DNA from: Escallonia rubra
Taxonomy: Eukaryota > Streptophyta > Magnoliopsida > Escalloniales > Escalloniaceae
Direction of reading: 5' to 3'
Assembly: GCA_033065855.1 (NCBI GenBank)
Contig: JAVXUO010000986.1
Location: 310,001 to 374,000 of the forward strand
DNA length: 64,000 bases
Part shown: one piece after another, positions 23,174-35,341 of the stretch
Layout: every line of letters begins with the position of its first letter
How positions within the stretch are numbered: position 1 is the first letter of the stretch
Position numbers and translations under genes: made by a program
The notes under the pieces: generated by a model
Seen by the model: only the letters and a program-made list of their open reading frames with translations
The model's database searches: none
What the model was told of the DNA's origin: nothing

Positions 23174-24880
23174 TCATTTTCTTCTTAGTAAAAGAAGGAG
23201 ATGACTGTTTTTAATAAGATTAAGAGGACAATTTTTAACTAAATGTCCCTTCTTGTTACAAACAGTACAGAGAGTGAATGGTGAACAGGAAACTAAACTT
23301 TTGTTAAAGAAATTTTTGTAGTCCTTTTGCTTCTTTGAAGGATCATAACCAATTCCACTTTTCTGAAAGACACATCTTTGTTTACCCAAAAGAATATCCA
23401 AATTCTCTCTTCCTTGTGTAAATTTTGAAAGAGTAAAATTGAGGTCTTCAATCTCTTTTTCTAAAATTAATTTTTGTGTAGTTATATCCTCCAGTTGAGA
23501 TTTTAAAGATTCATTTTCAACTGGAACTTTGATTTCTCTAAGAAAGTTAATTTCAGAATGCTCAAGAAAATTTTCTTTCTTAAAATCATTTACATTATTT
23601 TTTAAAGAAACATTTTCAGAAATATAAAATTTAATTTTTTCTTGCAACTCTTCCTTTTCGTCTTCCAACTCTTCAACAGTATTTATCAAAGAAAAAGCCT
23701 TAATTTTTAGATCTGCATTTTTAATTTTCAACTTTTCATAATTTTTACTGAGTTCGAGAAAAGCTGACTGAAGTTCGTTAAAATATTTTTCCGGGGTTAC
23801 CTTGAGATCATCATCGTTTGCCATGAAGCAGAGTTGAGCTACGTCCTCATCCTCGCTTCCTTCCTTATCGCTTTCATCAGAGTCATCCCAAGTTAGCAGT
23901 GCTTTTCTTGATTTGAACTTCTTCTCCTTGAAGTCTCGACTGTTGCTGTTTGCGGTCTTGTTTTTGAGTTGTGGACAGTATTTCTTTATATGTCCAGTTC
24001 TGCCGCATTCGTAACAGGCGTCAGAATTTTCCCTTGCATTCCAATCACCATTATTTCTTTGATGTGATTGGTTTGTTGGATTTCTCCTGAACATCCCATC
24101 TCTCTTGTTTGCGAGAAACTTTTTGAACTTCCGAGTGATGAGAGCCATTTCAGGATCAGAATCGTCACTGCTTTCCGTTGGCTCATGAGAACTCTCAGCT
24201 TTAAGAGCTAAGTTCTTCTTCTTGGAGGTGGTTTCTTCTTCGTCATGAATTTTCATCGTAATTTCATGAGTCATTAAAGAGCCCACCAATTCTTCAAGCT
24301 TCAGCACATTCAAGTCCTTCGCCTCTTGAATGGCTGTGAGTTTTGCTTCCCATCTTTTTGGGAGAGATCTGAGAACTTTTCGGACAACTTCATTTTCTGG
24401 GTAAGTTTTACCCAAAAGTCTCAGCCCATTGATAATGAGAGTGAATCTGGAATACATCTCATTTATGGACTCGTGCTCCTTCATCTTGAAGGCTTCGTAT
24501 TGCTGGACCAACATGTTGATTTTGGTCTCTTTTACCTGATTTGTTCCTTCATGAGTAACCTCCAACAATCTCCACATTTCTCTAGCCGTCTCACAAGCTG
24601 AGACTCGATTGTACTCATTTATGTCGAGGCCACAACTGATAATGTTCTTGGCTTTATCATCCATGGAGAAGAGCTAGGCCTCATGATTATCCATTTCAAG
24701 AATTCCTTTCGGAATCTTGCTTCCATCCAGTCCATCCTTCATAGGAATTATAGGACCATTTTCAACAACATACCATACGTGAATATCCTGCCTCAGAAAG
24801 TTCCTCATGCGATTTTTCCAGTAGCTGTAGTTGTCATTTTTCAACAATGGTGGCCTGGTGGTTGCTGATCCTTCTTCCAT
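23174..24880 (-). pseudogene. Copia gag, with in-frame amber stop near the N-terminus
   Basis: The frame begins MEEGSATTRPPLLKNDNYSY and runs to 23174, interrupted by TAG at 24674-24676 after about 68 codons; the downstream part stays in the same frame. The N-terminal half is the copia gag/UBN2-type domain (NDNYSYWKNRM, then VSACETAREMW and LRSLPKRWEAK). A first zinc knuckle CYECGRTGHIKKYC follows, then a long Lys/Glu-rich coiled-coil stretch, and a second knuckle CTVCNKKGHLVKNC near the C-terminus. Gag coats the RNA in virus-like particles. The amber could come from a Trp codon by one transition. The frame closes before protease, so gag and pol are not joined. Confidence 0.85.
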
Positions 24881-24933
24881 AGCACGATCTTTTGCTCTTG
24901 ACGATTAAGTCACGGAAGAATTTCAGAGCACAA

Positions 24934-24946
24934 GGCTCTGATACCA
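24934..24946 (-). other. Primer binding site, initiator tRNA-Met type
   Basis: TGGTATCAGAGCC on the minus strand, two bases after the 5' LTR end. It is the usual plant copia primer site, complementary to the 3' end of initiator tRNA-Met. Confidence 0.92.
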
Positions 24947-24948
24947 CT

Positions 24949-26330
24949 TGTAGGTCCCTAAATACACCTAGAGGGGGGTGAATAGGTGTTTTTCAACTTA
25001 AGATATGAATTTAAAAATTAAGATTACAACGTAAAGACGGATACAACAATAACAAGATCAACACAGAGATTTATACTGGTTCGGCCCCACCAGCCTACGT
25101 CCAGTCCTCGAGCACTCCACACAAGGGAGACCTACTCGAGCCTTTCACTATACCAGCTAGCTTCGGGTGCTAGCTCAAACCTCAGTACAATATCCGAAAC
25201 CCTTCCTAGGTTTCCAACAGATTACAAGTGAAAAGAGATTACAATTTGAATGCAATAAGCAGGCTCCTTTTTGAGCAGAATATACAATGAAAGTTTTAAA
25301 GCTAAGCCTTCTTAGGTGGGAAGATCTAAATCCTTTCAAGAACAAAACCAAGAAGCTTACTCAGAACTTTTTCTAAAATGAACTCACTCAAAAGATAATT
25401 GATAAGAAAAAGAGATTGAGATGAGAGAGTTGTTTCAGAATGAAAATTTGCGCGAGAGAAAAAGGTGATAAATGCGCTAACTGATTCCCTATTTATACAG
25501 GAAGGAAATAGAGGACAGTTAGGTAGAAAAGCCAAGTGAGAAGGATTCGACTAAAGCATTTTAGCTTCGACTCAAATGTCTTGGCTTCGACTGAAAGTCT
25601 TGGCTTCGACTGAAAGTCTCGCCTTCGACTGAAATGTTTTGCTTCGACTAAAACATTTGGCTTCGACTAAAACATTTGGCTTCGACTAAAGCATTTTAGC
25701 TTCGACTCAAATGTCTTGGCTTCGACTGAAAGTCTGGGCTTCGACTGAAAGTCTCGCCATCGACTAAACGTCTTAGCTTCGACTGAAAGTCTTAGCTTCG
25801 ACTAAACGTCTTAGCTTCGACTGAAACACTTGGCTTCGACTGAAAGTCTTAGCTTCGACTAAACGTCTTAGCTTCGACTGACGTCTTAGCTTCGACTGAA
25901 AGTCTTAGCTTCGACTAAACGTCTTAGCTTCGACTGAAAGTCTTAGCTTCGACTAAACGTCTTAGCTTCGACTGAAATGTTTTGCTTCGACTAAAAGAGT
26001 TGACTTCGACTAAAAACACTTGGCTTCGTTCTTTACTAGAATTTCTGTCAGATCCTTTAAGAAAGGCTGTTTAAAGAAAAGACTAAAAAAAAAGAAAAGA
26101 TATACTTTAAGATCTTCTTGAATCTTTCTGTGTAGTCCAAAGCTTGAGTCCAAAGTCTTTGTCATCCATTGTCAAGGTCGTGCAAAATCTCTATCAATCT
26201 CTGTCATCCATGTCAAGATTATGTCTTTATTTGATTAAGATAAAACCTGAAATGTTTTACCTTCAATAATATTGTCAGATTAAAGTTTAGGTAAGTTAAG
26301 TCCGAAATCATCAAAATCAACAAGTCAACA
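24949..26330 (-). repeat. 5' LTR of the copia element (1382 bp)
   Basis: Near-identical to 15929-17428 outside the tandem array (about 25546-26030, shorter here). It carries the promoter TATA-like box (complement of about 25489-25503) that would drive gag-pol. Confidence 0.93.
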
Positions 26331-26836
26331 AGGAGTAGTGGACCGAAGACCTAATGAGTCCAAATGATTATTATTAAGTCCAGAAGTCATAATATCACTA
26401 GGTGGAAAAGGCCCTAAAAGACGTAAACCCAATTCTTTGGCCCGTGGCCCAAAGATAAAGTCAGCGTAAGGCCCAAAATAAATTGGTACCATATTGACCC
26501 ACCATCAAATCATTTGGATTGGTTAAGTTCTCGGTCCGAGTTGTAGGGCTATTATAAGTGGTTGTGTGAGAGACTTTGGCCAAAGGAGTAGTGGACCGAA
26601 GACCTAATGAGTCCAAAGGATTATTATTAAGTCCATAAGTCATAATATCAGTAGGTGGAAAAGGCCCTAAAAGACGTAAACCCAATTCTTTGGCCCGTGG
26701 CCCAAAGATAAAGTCATCGTAAATCTCACCCTCATCCAAAGGCCTATCTTGATCAGATTGATCTGTTGAATGGGGTAAGAGAGAGTGCATGGCCCTAGAG
26801 GCCTTGATTAAGGAGGAAGAGTAAGGCGAGATTACT
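26331..26836. repeat. 253-bp tandem duplication in LINE ORF1, one copy split by the copia element
   Basis: The text from AGGAGTAGTGGACC recurs at 26331 and 26584, a 253-bp offset. The other half of the first copy lies at about 15805-15928, left of the copia element. The copies differ by several substitutions. The duplication must predate the copia insertion. Confidence 0.85.
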
Positions 26837-27960
26837 CTGCTCCTTGAGAGTGAATGAGTGGTGACCCTTTACTCTCACGCCATACAGAGCGACGGTGGCT
26901 CCTGTCACGAAACGCACGCCACGAAGCAAGTAGTGGGCCATCGAAGGGACATGTCAACGAACACGTGGTGGATGAGGTCAAAACCTGAGAAATCACGCCG
27001 AACTCAACATCGGTCATCAAAGCAGCTTGAATTTCAGGCAACGACGATTCACCCTCATCGAAAGCAGAGTCCAGAGAATAGAAGGAGTCTGTGGATCCTC
27101 CATCATTATGCAACAAAGCCTCTAAATTATTCGACGGTAGCTCCGTCACCGAGAAGAAGGCTGAGGATTGTCAAAGTTGTCGGCATCACTTGAAGGAGCA
27201 GCTTCTTCAACATCCACCGTAATTGTACATTCAACCTCAATGCGTATACGGTATGTACGATTCCAATTAGAATTGGCAAAAGCTCGTAAACCGTGCGTAA
27301 AGGGGGCTGATGGTGTTGAAAATACAGGTAATCATTGCTAGGCAAAACGTATCGATTCAAAACATGTTCCACTTGATGCTTAGCCTGCAACGTAGATAAG
27401 ATACATCCAGTGTGAATGTGCAGAATGATACCACATCGATAGCACAGACGGAAAATCTTTTCATTGGCAGCCCACACCCATCTTCCATTTTGAGCGGTCG
27501 TAGGGATATAAACTCCCGCCACAAGTGGCTCATCCACAAAGATTTTTACAAACACCCGAAGATGATCATTGCTCTGCTACTGAGTTTCATTCTAGTCCAT
27601 AGCCAGGACTTTCCCAAAGTAGCCACCTAACAATTGCAAAAACTTAAGGGAAAAGTACTTAATCGGTACATCATTCAATCGAATCCACAAGTTAACCGTT
27701 GCAAATCCAACCCTAGGCAGACATTGAAATGGTTGCCGTCGAACCAAGCTCAACAGAGCACCGTTGATATTCCAAACAATTTCAGCTAAAAGACATTCAA
27801 GATCAAGTTGTTCACTGAAATGGAATGCAAAGAACTTACCCATTTGTTCAACTTCCACCTGTCCAAGTAAATGCCAATACTGATCACCGAATTTTGCACT
27901 AACTTAAGGGTGAGAACACGCTGATCAATGAATTTTCCAAGCAATGTTTTCACCTATTTT
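26331..27960 (-). pseudogene. L1-type LINE ORF1 (gag-like), decayed; right half of the split LINE
   Basis: Minus-strand fragments show a DUF4283-like N-terminal domain at about 27592-27900 (LPRVGFATVNLWIRLNDVP). A CCHC knuckle CYRCGIILHIHTGC follows at about 27410-27460, then a low-complexity C-terminal part. ORF1 proteins of plant L1 elements bind the LINE RNA. Stops and frame changes are frequent. The segment continues at 15928 on the other side of the copia insertion. No clear L1 5' end was found; 27961-28270 shows nothing recognisable. Confidence 0.75.
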
Positions 27961-28273
27961 GCACGTTGAATTTCAAGCTGATCCTGATACGACAAAGCAA
28001 AATTCCCATAGTAACCAAGAATTAGGACCTTCATCCCAATTCGAAGAAGCTATACTAGATATTGACATAACTAATCTTCCCGCCATCCCTCGTAAGGTGA
28101 AGAAGACACAAAACCCAGAAGCAAAAAGAAGATCGCAAACGCAATCGCACTTTAAGAACATCTTAAGCTAGACTCACACGAAGTTTTTGTCTTCCCCTTT
28201 CCTTAACCCAATAAATCCCTTCTTTTCCATATAAGCGCTAAAAATTTAGACCCGTTAATTTGTTTTTTTTTTC

Positions 28274-29838
28274 TCAGTTCATGTAATTCTAAATCCTTGA
28301 AACTTGTCTTGCATTACGCTATGTTACCATTTTAGTCCATCTCTTAACATTTTTGTTATAAACTAATATTTTGGCCAAATGCAGCCGCCTTAAAGCCATC
28401 CACCTCTCTCTTTTGTCTTTCCCCCATTCTCTCTTTCTTCCCTCTCTTCTTCATCCATGCATCCCACCACAACTCTACCACCACCATTAGTTCCCACCAT
28501 CAACCCAACCATCACTCCACCATCGTGCCAAACAACATTAATAATTCAATCACCATCAGGCCCTACCTCTGTCGCCACCATCATTCTAACACCACAACCA
28601 ATAAATCCTCCACTGTTAAACCATCACAGTCGCGGCCACCTTATCACCAGATCCAGGATCATGAAGCTGCTAAATTCGCCACCGTGGCCACACCACAAGC
28701 ACTGTTAATCACCGCTTGTCCACTGCAGTGGTACACTACTTCACCATTGGCCTACTTCCTCCTATATTGGTTTTCTTTTTCGATTGATTAATTCCTTTTC
28801 ATTTTATTTTTGATTTGGTGTGTATTGTGTTGGCGGCAGTGAATTGGTGGTTCTGGTGGACTGATTTGGTGGTGTTAATGGTAACAGTTATGAGGGAGAT
28901 AGTGGTGATGAGTATGGAGGTAGTGTGACGGGTGGTGGTGTTAAGTAGTGAAGGTTAGGATGGTGATGGAGAGGTGGTGAGGGATGTAAAGGCAATGTGA
29001 TGTGTGGTGGTGTTGGATGGGACGGTTGGGAAGGGGAGCTGGTGATGGCTGTGGAGGAAGTGTGATGGCTGGTGGTGTTAGATGGTGATACAATTGAAGT
29101 ATAACTCCTAATTATTGGAGGACACGTGGCATTCCAATTCAAACTGGGTCAATTATGGTTTATTGGATAAACTAGGGTTCTTAAAGGACTCTAGCATGAT
29201 CCTCAAGGATCGAGCCTAAAGCCTAATCATCTTTCCTAAATCTATTAGGGTTCTACTCATATGCCTATATAAAGGTGGCCTCCCCCTCTCCCCCAGCGGT
29301 ATGTGGACGGTAAGATATACAAGTATCGTCTTTCATGCTTTTCCAGAGTTTCTATCTTGTAGATACGCTTTGACTTAAGCATCAGAGAGTTCTTCGCCTG
29401 AAATCCAACGCGATAGTCACTGTTTTTCAATCTTACAGTCATTGTTCCTGACTAGGACTCCAGATCATATTTTAAGCTACAACATATGGTGATGGTTAGG
29501 ATGGGAATGATGATGATGGGTTTGGAGGTAGTGCAATGAGTGGTAGTGCTAGATGGCGACGATGGGGAGGGAGATGGTTAGGAAGGGGATGGATGATGAT
29601 TGGGGAGGCAGTGATGGCAGGGTGGGTTTGTTAGGGGAAGAGTTGTGCGGCAATGATGGTGCGATGATGGATGCAGTAAGAAAGGGGTGTCATGTGCATG
29701 ACATGTGCCACTTCTATCTTGAAGGCATATGGACGAATCTAGCCCTTAATATAATAGAGAAAATAAATTGCATGACTAAAATGGTAACGAGATGTAATAC
29801 AAGCACAAGTTTTAAGGAAATACATGGACTGAAATGAA
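28274..29838. mobile_element. Inverted-repeat element (Mutator-like or fold-back) with nested solo LTR
   Basis: About 70 bp at 28274-28345 recur in reverse complement at about 29768-29838. Both arms contain AAACTTGT, TTACCATTTTAGTC and CAGT(T/C)CATGTA. Inside, a CCACCA-rich left half and a GGTGGTG-rich right half are partly complementary, so a long fold-back is possible. No transposase or target duplication was identified. A probable solo LTR (29086-29484) interrupts the right half. Confidence 0.6.
29086..29484 (+). mobile_element. Probable solo LTR (399 bp)
   Basis: Starts TGATACAATTG and ends AGCTACAACA (TG...CA). It interrupts a GGTGGT-rich repeat that resumes on its other side. Flanks are GATGG and TATGG, matching at 4 of 5 positions. 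A TATA box CTATATAAAGG lies at about 29264, suggesting the plus orientation. It has no internal region or coding sequence. Confidence 0.65.
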
Positions 29839-29960
29839 AAAAAGAAGAAGAGCAAAGTACGAGATAAAAAATGGAAATAACCCAATTTAGATCTTGCTCA
29901 GTAATAATAGGAGAAGACAAATGTCTTTCCATGGGATATTGAACTTCTTTATGGCATAGG

Positions 29961-30549
29961 ACCAAAAAGACAATTATACCCTTATATTAAGCCTAAATGT
30001 AAAAGTTCATTTAGGGTAACTTAAGTCATTTGTGTTTTCAAATTAAACCCTAACTATTCACCAATAATCTTTCTCCTGCCTGACCATAAAGCCAGCGATC
30101 TCCTCATTCACCACACCAGAGATCTCCACCCATCCCACTGAAATAAGGAAAAACGTCACAAAAGCGTCGCAGTCACCTCCTTTGCCCAATCAACTTATTC
30201 TCATCCCCCCTTCACGAATCGTTGCTTCTTCCCCATCGCACTTAGTCTCTTGGGTCCACCAATAAGCCAATGATCTCCTCCCCCAATTAGTCGACGATGC
30301 AAGGAACCATCAACGGGACTTAAGGAAAATAACAGGTGGTGTGTATTCCAATCTCTATTCCTCCCCGTAAGGCCCCATACGCTGTGGTTGTCGCCACTGC
30401 CGTGTGTTGCTACCTTGTCTGGTGGCAGTGATAGCTGAAGAAGAAATTTAACAACTACGTTTTGTAAAATTTAAAATTGCAATTAACTCTGTACACTTAA
30501 CGAACTAATACATTTAGGATTGATAGAAGGGCATAATTGTCTTTTTGGT
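29961..30549. mobile_element. MITE with 40-bp terminal inverted repeats
   Basis: The arms 29961-30000 and 30510-30549 match at 36 of 40 positions by eye and start ACCAAAAAGACAATTAT. The 589-bp element has no coding capacity. A target duplication was not evident. The stretch 30550-31917 to the right holds GGT-rich low-complexity text (about 31370-31510) and no gene. Confidence 0.75.
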
Positions 30550-31917
30550 GATATGTAACACATCTTAATTTTTGGTTGCAACTCTATGAACTAATGCATG
30601 TGTTGTAATGCCACCATCTTATTTTCCCATGATAAAACTGATTTATACGTACTAGCATCAAAAAGTTTTTACTTGTTATTTTAAAAAAAACCCTTCAAAC
30701 TCTTTACATGTACTACTTTTATGGCAACACAAAGTATCAATTTTTCTTAGATTAATTGTGTATAAAATGCTATTTGGACTCATGCTCAAAAAGAGTTTTT
30801 AGATTAAAACATAAGCAGCTTTAATCCATTTTTGCCAGAGGTTTGGACTTACTACACCCAACTACACAAAGTATTCAAAATTACACTCCACCCTCCAAAA
30901 CTTTAGAGTGACCAAACCGAGTTCTCTAGTGCTGAATACATCAAATCGTAAGAAAAAAAATTATAAATGTCACCTCTCGTCTCCTAGTCTCCACTCCAGT
31001 TACAATGCATTAGTTACAACACATTTCTTACCCACCTTGCAAACTAGAACACCATTATGTTAGTCATCCTCATCATAAAGCAGTGGCAATCATGGATGAA
31101 GATGCATCGTCTAATAGGAAACTAAACATCCTGCCTTTCACCAAGATCTCTTGACCAACTTTGAACCACCATCCTTGCCATCGTCCATCACCAAACCTTT
31201 GCCATTTAAATCCCACATCCACCCCTAATGACAAGCGACAGAAATACTAGAGACTTAATTAGCTGTAGCAAGAAAAACCATATGCATATTTCATATTTTG
31301 GCATATAAATACAACTTGATTTAGTTAAGATTTGTGATTGTGGGTTTTGGAAGAGCGAGAGGGGAATATGGGAGTGGTTATGTGGTGGTTTTTTTAAGGG
31401 GAAGGGTGGGTTTTTTGCTATGGTGGTGGCGGTGATGGGTTTTGGTTAGGGATTCTTTTGTTATGGTGGTGGTGGTGGTCATGAGAGTGGGTTATGTGGT
31501 GGTGTTTGTCATTGCCATCTTCAACTAACAAAAGCTGTGGCCTTTGGTTGTCAGACTCGATGGCATGGCAAAAAATTTTGCGGGGATTTATTCAGTGAGA
31601 GTTGTACACGCATTTTTGGTTTTTGCTATTTTTTGTTTCTTATTACTTAGCCATCATGGGTAATTTGGGAAGTTAATTGTCAAGGCTTTTGGTTAAAGTG
31701 TTAGAAGAGATAAGCCGTAACAATGCAGTGTAGTTTTCAAACATCATGCAGTCGAGTGTAATAATCCTAAACCTCAGGTTTATTGAATGTAATTAACCTT
31801 TAGCATAATTGGTTTCTGTTTGGCATACGTTGCTGAAACACTTGCTGAAAGTGGTGGAAAATGTTTGATTGAAAGAATGTTGAAAACAATTCTAATGCGA
31901 AAAAATTATCAAGAAAG

Positions 31918-32275
31918 TGTTGGCAGATCGGAGGCTGGTCGCGTTCATCTACTCCCTGATGTACTCATCTGTGTGTGGTGGCTGCTGTGCCAGGTGTATA
32001 AGGAACTAAAATTATACCCTTTACTAGCATCAATTGCTTTTGGTGCAATGTTAAGCGCTTGATCCTAACAATTGTTATCAAGGGCAGGTCACGGGTTCGA
32101 GTCCTCCCACAATGTATCCAAGGGAGGATTGTTGGCAGATCAGAGGTTAGCCGCATCTATCTACTCCATTGTGTACTCGACCATGCTCACATACTGCTGG
32201 GCCAGGAATATAAGAAAAATTAAGTTGCATATGTACAACAATTGCTTTTGGTGCAGTGTTAACTTGATCCTAACA
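31918..32275 (+). mobile_element. TRIM-like miniature LTR retrotransposon, with extra primer site
   Basis: Two direct repeats, 31918-32070 (153 bp) and 32130-32275 (146 bp), both start TGTTGGCAGATC and end GATCCTAACA. The 59-bp spacer begins with ATTGTTATCAAGGGC, similar to the tRNA-Met primer site, contains GGTTCGAGTCC, and ends in a purine tract AAGGGAGGAT just before the second repeat. This is the minimal LTR-PBS-PPT-LTR layout of a TRIM. A second primer-like GGGTATCAAAG follows the right repeat. No TSD is seen. Confidence 0.7.
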
Positions 32276-33992
32276 AAGGGTATCAAAGAACATGCAAGAT
32301 TCTTAATATATTTTGTCAACAAATAACAAACTGTATACTATTGTTGTTTTTTTCACCCTTTTGTATTATCATATCTCCTCCAAATATTTTTAAATAACAG
32401 ATGATTAATCACAAAACTTAAACTGAGCAACAGTTAACTTTGAAAAGGGGTGTAAAGAGCACAAAAAAAAAAGGGGTGCATAAATAGTCCCTTAGAAGAA
32501 ATTAGTAATCATATAGTTCTTATATCATTACACTGCAATTAAAACCAATTAAGTATCCTTCACCATCTAGCCGATGGTCTACTTCTTAAAGAACCCATAA
32601 AAGTTCACTTTTATTTCATAAATAATCTAAAAAAAGGCATTCAATGTCATCTTATAAACACTGTAAGTGTGATGTAGTGTTTTTGTGGGTCAAACATGTA
32701 TCTCCAAAATTGTTTTAAATCACAAACCACAAAGCTTTCTCCACAAAGGTGTCGGATATGGTTTTAAACACTTTTTCTATTTTTTAGGGAAGTTTTAACC
32801 ACGCCAATTATTTTGCTAAGCCCCCACCGAAACTGTTTTAAACTTAAATTCATTAAAACAGGTTTGACCACTTTACAATCAATATTAAACACCTACAAAA
32901 GCCCATAATTTGGGGTCTTGTCCGTGAAAGACTCAAGACCTAAATTCCTGCCTGAACCTCCATTTATGCCCCACCCACCAGTTGACAAAGTCACCTTTTG
33001 ATGGTTGAAATGCAAATCCACTCGACGTCTGTTAGAGTTTTTAGGGAAAAATGGGCATTTTGCATATAAATCGTTGTTGGATACCATTTTGTTTTCCAAA
33101 ACTCACCATCAGTCCTCGTGAATACTTTACCACCATACAAACCACTGCCACAATCTCCACCACCTCTTCCCCCTTTGTTGCTAAACCCATTCTCACCATT
33201 ATCATCCCACTACCAAACCCTCGACTTAACTTGCCACCACAAACTTGCTGCCTCAAAGACCACTACAAACTCGCCACCACCCAGACCACTACAAACCTGT
33301 CGCCACGACCATTACGTACTCTGCCACCAATACCACAAATTCTAAAAACATAAAAATACAAGTATGGTTTTAAAAACAGATTAGCATCCAAAAATTGCGC
33401 TTATTGTCAATTATTGTACAGAGCACCAATTTAGCAGTCTATAATGGTCAGAACAAGAAAAAAAGCTTAGGGTGTTGCGAGCACACGACCCCAAAACTAT
33501 GGAGTTTTATGCATAATTAATATGGTTTTCTTCTCGGCTCGACCGCTATTTCTTTTGCCTTTTTTTCTTTATGTGTTTCCTCCTTTTAACCACCGTTAGC
33601 ATTTGAGTCGTTTTGGCTCAACCCAATTTATTATTTTTGCTCTTGCTAGTTAACCCATCGGATAAGGGTAAAATAGGAAAGAAAATAGCTTAATGGTTTG
33701 AGGATTTTAGTTAAGTTAAATAGGTATTGACCTTGGGAATCAAATCAAATCAACATAGACATTCTCTAACATAACCTTTGTTACACGAGTTTCATGAACA
33801 TGAGCCTAATAACCTTTAAACTCTTGCTAAGCAGACATTTTCTGATATCGTATCAGCAGAGGCAAAAACCAAACATGGTAGGGTGCTGGCTCTAACTCCT
33901 TGAATCTTAAACTCAAGTTGATTTCTAGAAGTAAAAACAAAACCTCTTTGTTACAGTAATCTATCATTGCATAATTGGAAAGAAAAAAACAA

Positions 33993-35210
33993 TCAATCCA
34001 TACCCAAAATCACGTCGAAGTCTTTCATGTCCAACGGAATTAAGTCGATTGTTAAATCTCCATCATCAACAGTATGGAGCAGGAATATATATACTATAGA
34101 GGCTGCCATAGGATTTTCCCTAGGGGTATCAACGTATAATTCTGGTTTCAAGTCTCTAGGTCTAATAGTCAAATGCTTACAAAAAGATAGTGAAACAAAT
34201 GAACATGTGGTGCCAAGATCGAGTAATGCAAACAAATCTTAAATGTATATGGCATCACATCATTCACTATTCATGCCTGATCATGAGTCATCATAGTAAA
34301 AACTCTGGCATGTCCCTAGTGTTCCGGGTTTATCATCTTCCTTCTTATTCTCCTTCAGAATGCGTAGAGGCTTGGTTCAATCCTTAGCCATATGTCCCAT
34401 TACTTGATAGTTGTGACACACTCTCGTTCCTTATAGCAAGGGAGTTCCCATGGTGCTTCCACAAGTAAGCAATCCTTGAAATATTATGATATGTTTCTTT
34501 TGTGCCCTAACCTACTAGTTGATATTTTCTTGGCATCTGATGTTCTTTCATTTCTAGGGTTGAGTTTATTATGGTTTCTCTTCTTTTTCCTGTCATTCCA
34601 AATGCGTAGCTGTTTCTCATGAACTCATTCTAGAAGTTGATGTTCGTGAACCACCTGAGCATTGGTTGGGTTGTGAATGATAGACATATAGTACCTTATC
34701 TCAAACTGCAATCTATCTTAAAACTTACATGCACAATGTTTCTCATTCTAAACAACACAAAGGCAAACTTTAAGAGTCTAGAAACATCGCCACTTATGAA
34801 AGCATTTTCCACAGTCTCTCATATTCAATGAAACAAACTATGCGAAGAACACGTTACGAAATTCCTACCCTGCGAGATCAGCTTTCTCTTCCCCAGTCAT
34901 CATCCGTGATATCATCTTTTACCATTGATCCACCTCTCCTATTAATTGAAAGGCTTCCAACTTTGCTTTCTGCCTATCTGTGCACCCTTTCACCTTGAAT
35001 GTTTCTCCAAATCATTAAACCAAGTCTCAGTAGCCACATGACCAATAGCTTTATCAAATTTATTTCGTCACAAACTTATGAATTGCTTCAAAATCACTAC
35101 ATTAACTGCAACCTGAGCAACGCCGAGTTCCTGACTATTTTTTCTTTTTCCTCGACCTCTTTTGCAACAAGAAACCTCGCTGCAAGTATCCATGCTCATC
35201 AACATCACAT
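33993..35210 (-). pseudogene. Ty3/gypsy gag-protease fragment, decayed
   Basis: On the minus strand, 33993-34242 encodes a retropepsin domain with ALLDLGTTCSFVS (Asp-x-Gly altered to DLGTT) and the typical end DLIPLDMKDFDVILGMD. Upstream at about 34390-34430 a zinc-knuckle remnant reads CHNYQVMGH, with one Cys lost. Gag-like text follows to about 35200 with many stops. RT and integrase are absent; 33360-33990 shows no recognisable gene. Confidence 0.7.
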
Positions 35211-35341
35211 ACATACTGTGATACCCCGAAAAACACCGAAAATTAATCTAACCGTAAGTTTGATTAATTAAGGGGTGCTATTTTTATTAAGTAGCAATAT
35301 GTTGGTGATGATGAAGTATTAGGGAGCTAAATAAGGGGTTA

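Larger units (their letters stand above)
15929..26330 (-). mobile_element. Ty1/copia retrotransposon, Sirevirus type, 10.4 kb, with third ORF
   Basis: The element is complete in structure on the minus strand: 5' LTR 24949-26330, primer site, gag, pol, an extra ORF, polypurine tracts, and 3' LTR 15929-17428. It is flanked by a perfect 5-bp duplication AGGAG (15924-15928 and 26331-26335). LTR ends are TG...CA. The LTRs differ outside their tandem arrays only by a handful of substitutions and small indels, so the insertion is young. Repeated AAGGGGGAG tracts near the 3' LTR, the large size and an ORF after pol place it with sireviruses. It inserted into an older L1 LINE. Coding lesions (one stop, two frame changes) mean it probably cannot move unaided. 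Confidence 0.93.

Noticed and set aside
28457..28791. Thr/Pro/His-rich frames on the plus strand
   Set aside because: Simple CCACCA-type repeat in the inverted-repeat element; no gene structure.
32083..32110. tRNA-like GGTTCGAGTCC near 32093
   Set aside because: Only a B-box-like string inside the TRIM spacer; no acceptor stem or A-box.
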